64,000 nucleotides of DNA. Origin: Smithella sp. (GTDB taxonomy: Bacteria; Desulfobacterota; Syntrophia; Syntrophales; Smithellaceae). The stretch is taken from assembly GCA_018056685.1 (NCBI GenBank), contig JAGPFC010000012.1, forward strand, positions 17,479 to 81,478. Direction: 5' to 3'. The position numbers and the translations under genes are program-made. Position 1 is the first letter of the stretch, and each line of letters begins with the position of its first letter. Positions 60,156 to 64,000 of this stretch are shown here, in pieces. The notes beneath the pieces are model-generated. The model searched no databases and was not told where the DNA came from. It saw only the letters and a list, made by a program, of their open reading frames with translations.

Positions 60156-61859
60156 ATGAAGCAAAGAAAACGTTTGGGTGAAATCCTTGTCAATGAAGGT
60201 ATTTTAACCGAAGAGATGCTGCACAAATTGCTGAATGAACAGAAAAAAACCAATTTAAAGTTGGGGCAGTATTTAGTACGTCAGGGCATTGTCAATGAGA
60301 ATCAGATCATCACGTTATTGAGCAATCAATTGAACATAAAGAAATACAAGGTACAGGATTATCCGCTTGATCTGGAAATGGTACGTTTCATACCCATTGA
60401 GGTGGCGCAAAAAAATCAGGTGGTTCCTTTAAAATTGCAAGGCAAGCTTTTAGAGGTCGGTATTGCCGATCCTCTGGAGGTCAAGACTCTCGACCATATT
60501 GAAAAACTGACCAATCTGGAAGTTGAACCGGTGATTTGTTCCGAGATGGAGATCAATCAGCTCATCAACAGCATGTATGGCGCGCAATCGGAACTGGGCG
60601 ATTTAATGGAAAACATGGAAATAGATTCCAAGTCAGAAGAGGAATCGGAAGGGCAGGATTCCATTCATATTACATCGGCTCAGGATCAGGCGGGAGAAGC
60701 CCTGGTGATGCGCTTAACGAATTCCATTTTTGCTCAAGCTGTTCGCAATAAGGCCAGTGATATTCATGTCAGCCCCCGTCAAAACAATGTGCAACTGCGT
60801 TTTCGTATTGACGGCAGACTCATTGAAATGCCTTCACCTCCCAAAGCAATATTTCTATCCGTTATCGCGCGTATAAAGATCATTGCCAATATGGATATTA
60901 CCGTTTCCAGAGTTCCTCAGGATGGCCGCTTTACACTGAAAACGGAAAACAAGGAAATCAACGTCCGGGTTTCCTCCATTCCGACAATTTACGGTGAGAA
61001 CATCGTCATGCGTTTGTTGGATATGAGCACGGGCATCTATACTCTGGATCGTTTGGGGATGGATGAGGAGGATATGGCGAAAATTGAGACCATGAGCAAT
61101 AAACCTTATGGCATGATTTTAAGCACGGGACCGACCGGGAGCGGGAAAAGCACCAGCCTTTATTCTATCTTAAATGCCATCAATAAACCCGATATCAATA
61201 TCATTACGCTGGAAGATCCCGTTGAATACAGAATTAATGATATTCGTCAGGTTCAGTTGAACACCAAGGCGGGCATGACTTTTGCCAGCGGGTTGCGTTC
61301 CATTCTTCGTCAGGATCCCGACGTGATCATGGTCGGTGAAATCAGAGACGCGGAAACAGCGGCGATATCCGTTCAGGCGGCGCAAACCGGACACCGGGTT
61401 TTAAGCACGGTTCACACCAATGATGCCGCCGGTGTTATCACCCGATTCATTGATATGGGAATAGAACCTTTTCTCGTTGCCTCGGTTTTAATGGTTTCTT
61501 TCGCGCAACGATTATTGCGCAGGGTTTGTCCCTACTGTAAAGAACCGTATCATCCTCCGCTCAAAGCGCTGAATGCCTTTGGAATAACAGAGGAAGAAGC
61601 AAAACTGGCCAACTTTCAGCGTGGCAAAGGGTGTAGCCAATGCAATAATACAGGTTATAAAGGAAGAACGGGTGTTTTTGAAGTGCTAGCCGTTGATGAG
61701 ATGGTTCAGGATATGATCGTTGCTCAAAGGCCCAGTCCTGAGATCACAAGAGCCGCGGTAGCCGCCGGAAAATTAAAAACACTGCAGAGGGATGCGGCCC
61801 AGAAAGTTATGCGGGGAATTACAACGCTTGAAGAAGCTGTTTCAGTCATTATGTCTTAA
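60156..61859 (+). CDS. GspE/PilB-type assembly ATPase (MshE-like)
   Basis: A 567-residue assembly ATPase. N-terminal MshEN-like domain (about 1-155; RLGEILVNEGILTEEMLHKLL) may bind cyclic di-GMP. The ATPase has Walker A GPTGSGKST (about 325), the Asp box, Walker B RQDPDVIMVGEIRD and His box QTGHRVLSTVHTNDA, and a four-Cys metal site (CPYCKEP...CSQCNNTGYKGR). It powers pilus polymerisation. AGTGGAGG is before ATG 60156. It matches mshE in position and in its N-terminal domain. Confidence 0.93.
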   Translation: MKQRKRLGEILVNEGILTEEMLHKLLNEQKKTNLKLGQYLVRQGIVNENQIITLLSNQLNIKKYKVQDYPLDLEMVRFIPIEVAQKNQVVPLKLQGKLLEVGIADPLEVKTLDHIEKLTNLEVEPVICSEMEINQLINSMYGAQSELGDLMENMEIDSKSEEESEGQDSIHITSAQDQAGEALVMRLTNSIFAQAVRNKASDIHVSPRQNNVQLRFRIDGRLIEMPSPPKAIFLSVIARIKIIANMDITVSRVPQDGRFTLKTENKEINVRVSSIPTIYGENIVMRLLDMSTGIYTLDRLGMDEEDMAKIETMSNKPYGMILSTGPTGSGKSTSLYSILNAINKPDINIITLEDPVEYRINDIRQVQLNTKAGMTFASGLRSILRQDPDVIMVGEIRDAETAAISVQAAQTGHRVLSTVHTNDAAGVITRFIDMGIEPFLVASVLMVSFAQRLLRRVCPYCKEPYHPPLKALNAFGITEEEAKLANFQRGKGCSQCNNTGYKGRTGVFEVLAVDEMVQDMIVAQRPSPEITRAAVAAGKLKTLQRDAAQKVMRGITTLEEAVSVIMS

Positions 61860-61877
61860 TAGTAAGGATAGAATAAT

Positions 61878-63098
61878 ATGCCTAAATCAAATTATACGTA
61901 TCAGGCCATTAATCAGCAGGGAGAAAAGATTTCCGGTAAAATAGAAGCGGAATCAGTGGAAAATGCCAATTTTATCCTCATTACACGGGAACTGATCCCT
62001 TTAGAGCTCAAAGAAGAAAGCAAAGCGCAGGGTAATTGGCTGAAGGCTCTGACAGGTTCCGGGAGTGTTAAGATTACCGATCTGGTGATGTTTACCAAGC
62101 AATTTCATTCGATGCTGGTTGCCGGTATACCGATCTTGAGGATTCTGGCGATCATTGAAGGTCAGACAGAAAACGCCGGTTTAAAGAACGCAACATCAAG
62201 CGTTGTCAAGGACATCAATCAGGGTTCATCCCTTTCGGATGCCCTGCAGAAATTCCCCAAAATATTTGATCAGCTTTACTGTGATATGGTCAGAGCCGGC
62301 GAAACCAGCGGAAATCTGCCCAGTGTTTTGGAACGATTGATTTATATTATTGAGCACGAGGCAAAAATCAAGGAGGATATTAAGTCGGCATTAAGATACC
62401 CCGTTATAGTTCTGATTGCTCTGGCCGGGGCATTTATACTCCTTCTAACGTTCGTCATTCCAACATTCGCCAAAGTTTTTATTAATGCCGGCATAGAGTT
62501 ACCCTGGCCGACAAAGGTGGCAATGATGTTATACGATTTTCTTCATAGTTACTGGTATTTCATTGTCGGAGCAATCGTTGCCATCACTGTCAGTCTTTAT
62601 TATTATTTTAAAACGAGTAACGGCCGGTTTGTCAGGGATTCTTTCCTGCTGGAAATTCCGATATTGGGACCGTTATTCAAAAAATCAGCGTTATCACGTT
62701 TTGCCAGCATCTTTGCAATTTTGCAGTCGAGCGGCATACCGATTATGCAATCCTTGACTGTCCTTTCCGCAACCATGGGCAATGAAGCGCTGACCCGGTC
62801 TTTTGATAATGTTCGTGAAAGGATTAAAGAAGGCGCCGGAATCGCGACGCCTTTAAAATCAGTAAAATATTTTACTCCCATGGTTATTGATATGATCGCG
62901 ATCGGTGAAGAATCCGGTAAAATTGATGAAATGATGCGGGCTGTGGCAACACACTACGACAGTGAGGTGGAATACGCGGTGAAAGGCCTATCGGATGCTT
63001 TGACGCCGATCCTCATTGTAGGACTGGCCGCGATAGTCGGCTTTTTTGCCCTGGCCATATTTATGCCGATGTGGGATCTCACGAAAATCGTCAAGTAG
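61878..63098 (+). CDS. GspF/PilC-type inner-membrane platform protein (MshG-like)
   Basis: A 406-residue platform protein with two GspF domains (about 70-195 and 270-395) and three membrane helices (about 170-195, 220-242 and 375-400). Motifs QFHSMLVAGIPILRIL, AGETSGNLPSVLERL, SSGIPIMQSLTVL and AIGEESGKIDEMM are conserved. It ends FFALAIFMPMWDLTKIV. It recruits the ATPase and helps pilin insertion. It follows the ATPase gene by 18 bases. No pilin or prepilin peptidase is visible before the window ends. Confidence 0.93.
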   Translation: MPKSNYTYQAINQQGEKISGKIEAESVENANFILITRELIPLELKEESKAQGNWLKALTGSGSVKITDLVMFTKQFHSMLVAGIPILRILAIIEGQTENAGLKNATSSVVKDINQGSSLSDALQKFPKIFDQLYCDMVRAGETSGNLPSVLERLIYIIEHEAKIKEDIKSALRYPVIVLIALAGAFILLLTFVIPTFAKVFINAGIELPWPTKVAMMLYDFLHSYWYFIVGAIVAITVSLYYYFKTSNGRFVRDSFLLEIPILGPLFKKSALSRFASIFAILQSSGIPIMQSLTVLSATMGNEALTRSFDNVRERIKEGAGIATPLKSVKYFTPMVIDMIAIGEESGKIDEMMRAVATHYDSEVEYAVKGLSDALTPILIVGLAAIVGFFALAIFMPMWDLTKIVK

Positions 63099-63140
63099 AA
63101 TAAAGCATAAAATTCGTTTTTTTAAATTCAGCAGTTCATC

Positions 63141-64000
63141 ATGCAGAAAAAAAATACATATATCAGCCTGTATGTTTTGATCCCTTTAATTTATACAGGA
63201 ATATCCATGATCGGACTGATCATGGCCTATGAGCTGTTTAAGTATCAGGAAAAGGCAGGAGCGCCAGCATTTATATATTTGTTTTATTTGATGGCTGCGG
63301 TATCTTTTGTTACCGTGATTACCAGTTTGATCATCGTCAGGTTCTTTTTGCAACCCTTTATCAAATTCATCAGCAAAACAGAAAAAGTGCCCATTCTTTC
63401 TCAGACGCAATCAAGAAAGCAAAAAAATATCACGAGCGATTTAAATCAGATAAATGAAATATTTGATAATGTGACCAATATTCTCAGTAATATTGAAGCA
63501 AAAGAATTGTTTCCGGAAATTGTCGGATCCAGCGCAGCCATGCGCCACATTTTCACGCAAATTATGAAAGTTGCCGCGACCGATTCTACGGTATTCATTT
63601 GTGGAGAGAGCGGAACAGGAAAAGAATTGATTGCCTCCAGTATTTATCAGCACAGCATGAGAAGCGGAAAACCTTTTATCAAAATCAACTGTGTGGCCAT
63701 ACCCGAAGGATTGCTGGAAAGTGAATTGTTCGGTCATGAAAAGGGGGCGTTTACCGGCGCCATTGACCAGAAAAAAGGTAAGTTTGAAATAGCCGAAGGA
63801 GGAACGGTTTTTCTGGATGAAATAGGGGATATGCCGCTCAATACGCAGGCCAAACTTCTCAGGGTATTGCAGGAAAAAGAATTCGAAAGAGTGGGAGGCC
63901 TTAAACCCATCAAGGTCAATATCCGTTTTATAGCCGCCACCAATAAAAATCTGCCGGAGATGATTAAACAGGGAAAATTCCGTGAAGACCTTTATTTTCG
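63141..64000 (+). CDS. Membrane-anchored sigma-54 activator, 3' end outside the window
   Basis: An open frame from ATG 63141 to the window edge encodes at least 286 residues. Two N-terminal membrane helices (about 8-28 and 42-67) precede a short coiled coil and a sigma-54 AAA+ core. Walker A GESGTGKE (about 155-162), the sigma-54 contact loop GAFTGA (about 198-203) and Walker [10 protein letters not shown] (about 221-229) are clear. No receiver domain is present. It lies about 40 bases after the platform gene and likely controls pilus or other sigma-54 genes. Being membrane bound without a receiver is a less common layout. Confidence 0.88.
   Translation, partial: MQKKNTYISLYVLIPLIYTGISMIGLIMAYELFKYQEKAGAPAFIYLFYLMAAVSFVTVITSLIIVRFFLQPFIKFISKTEKVPILSQTQSRKQKNITSDLNQINEIFDNVTNILSNIEAKELFPEIVGSSAAMRHIFTQIMKVAATDSTVFICGESGTGKELIASSIYQHSMRSGKPFIKINCVAIPEGLLESELFGHEKGAFTGAIDQKKGKFEIAEGGTVFLDEIGDMPLNTQAKLLRVLQEKEFERVGGLKPIKVNIRFIAATNKNLPEMIKQGKFREDLYF

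Noticed and set aside
1..64000. tRNA, rRNA, CRISPR arrays, insertion sequences, phage or toxin-antitoxin genes
   Set aside because: None was recognised on reading both strands; no transposase, integrase or spaced repeats were found.

Overview
The window reads as a chromosomal segment of an anaerobic Desulfobacterota (former Deltaproteobacteria) bacterium, most likely of the Syntrophus/Smithella type. This is inferred from gene content: a tungsten-type aldehyde:ferredoxin oxidoreductase with an iron alcohol dehydrogenase, a tungstate ABC transporter, an ADP-forming acyl-CoA synthetase alpha subunit next to a phenylacetate-CoA-ligase-type enzyme, an AmmeMemoRadiSam operon, ferredoxin proteins and an apparent selenoprotein. 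No rRNA, tRNA, CRISPR array, insertion sequence or phage gene was seen. Genes are packed in short operons separated by recognisable hairpin terminators and a few good -35/-10 promoters.

Layout. 0-2.8 kb: end of an envelope transport operon (LolA-like protein, outer-membrane barrel, DUF374 acyltransferase). 3.2-8.8 kb: a DUF2378-like protein, then on the minus strand a three-gene operon of a Tat-signal radical SAM enzyme, a lipoprotein MEMO-AMMECR1 fusion and a membrane spermidine-synthase-like protein. 9-18 kb: small housekeeping and stress genes (UbiB-type kinase, amphi-Trp, UspA, signal peptidase, two phasin-like proteins, YjbQ, a six-helix membrane protein that resembles INSIG) and an ArsC/Spx-family gene whose catalytic cysteine codon is TGA. 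18-24.3 kb: acyl-CoA synthetase alpha subunit, PaaK-like ligase, geranylgeranyl-reductase-type flavoprotein, HisF and an iron-sulfur protein. 24.5-33 kb: exported hypothetical proteins, 5'-nucleotidase, D,D-peptidase, HD-GYP protein, Na+ symporter and a lone biotin-carrier domain. 33-37.5 kb: tungstate regulator and transporter. 37.7-46.6 kb: DAHP synthase, then a string of PHP, glycosyltransferase, methyltransferase, (alpha/alpha)6-barrel, acetyltransferase and B12-radical-SAM genes that looks like a glycan or lipid assembly cluster. 46.6-53.7 kb: TPR protein, the alcohol dehydrogenase/AOR operon and an L,D-transpeptidase that shares its C-terminal domain with the TPR protein. 53.9-64 kb: an MSHA-like pilus assembly cluster ending in a membrane-anchored sigma-54 activator cut by the window end.

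How the parts fit. The Tup transporter would supply tungstate for the AOR at 50-52 kb. AOR and the iron alcohol dehydrogenase together can interconvert acids, aldehydes and alcohols with ferredoxin and NAD(P)H. The AOR operon is preceded by two identical-half-site inverted repeats (TTACC-N4-GGTAA), one overlapping its likely promoter, so a dedicated repressor is expected. Two genes could mislead simple annotation: the selenoprotein candidate at 17116-17463, which would be called as an N-terminally truncated protein, and the sigma-54 activator from 63141, which has no stop inside the window.
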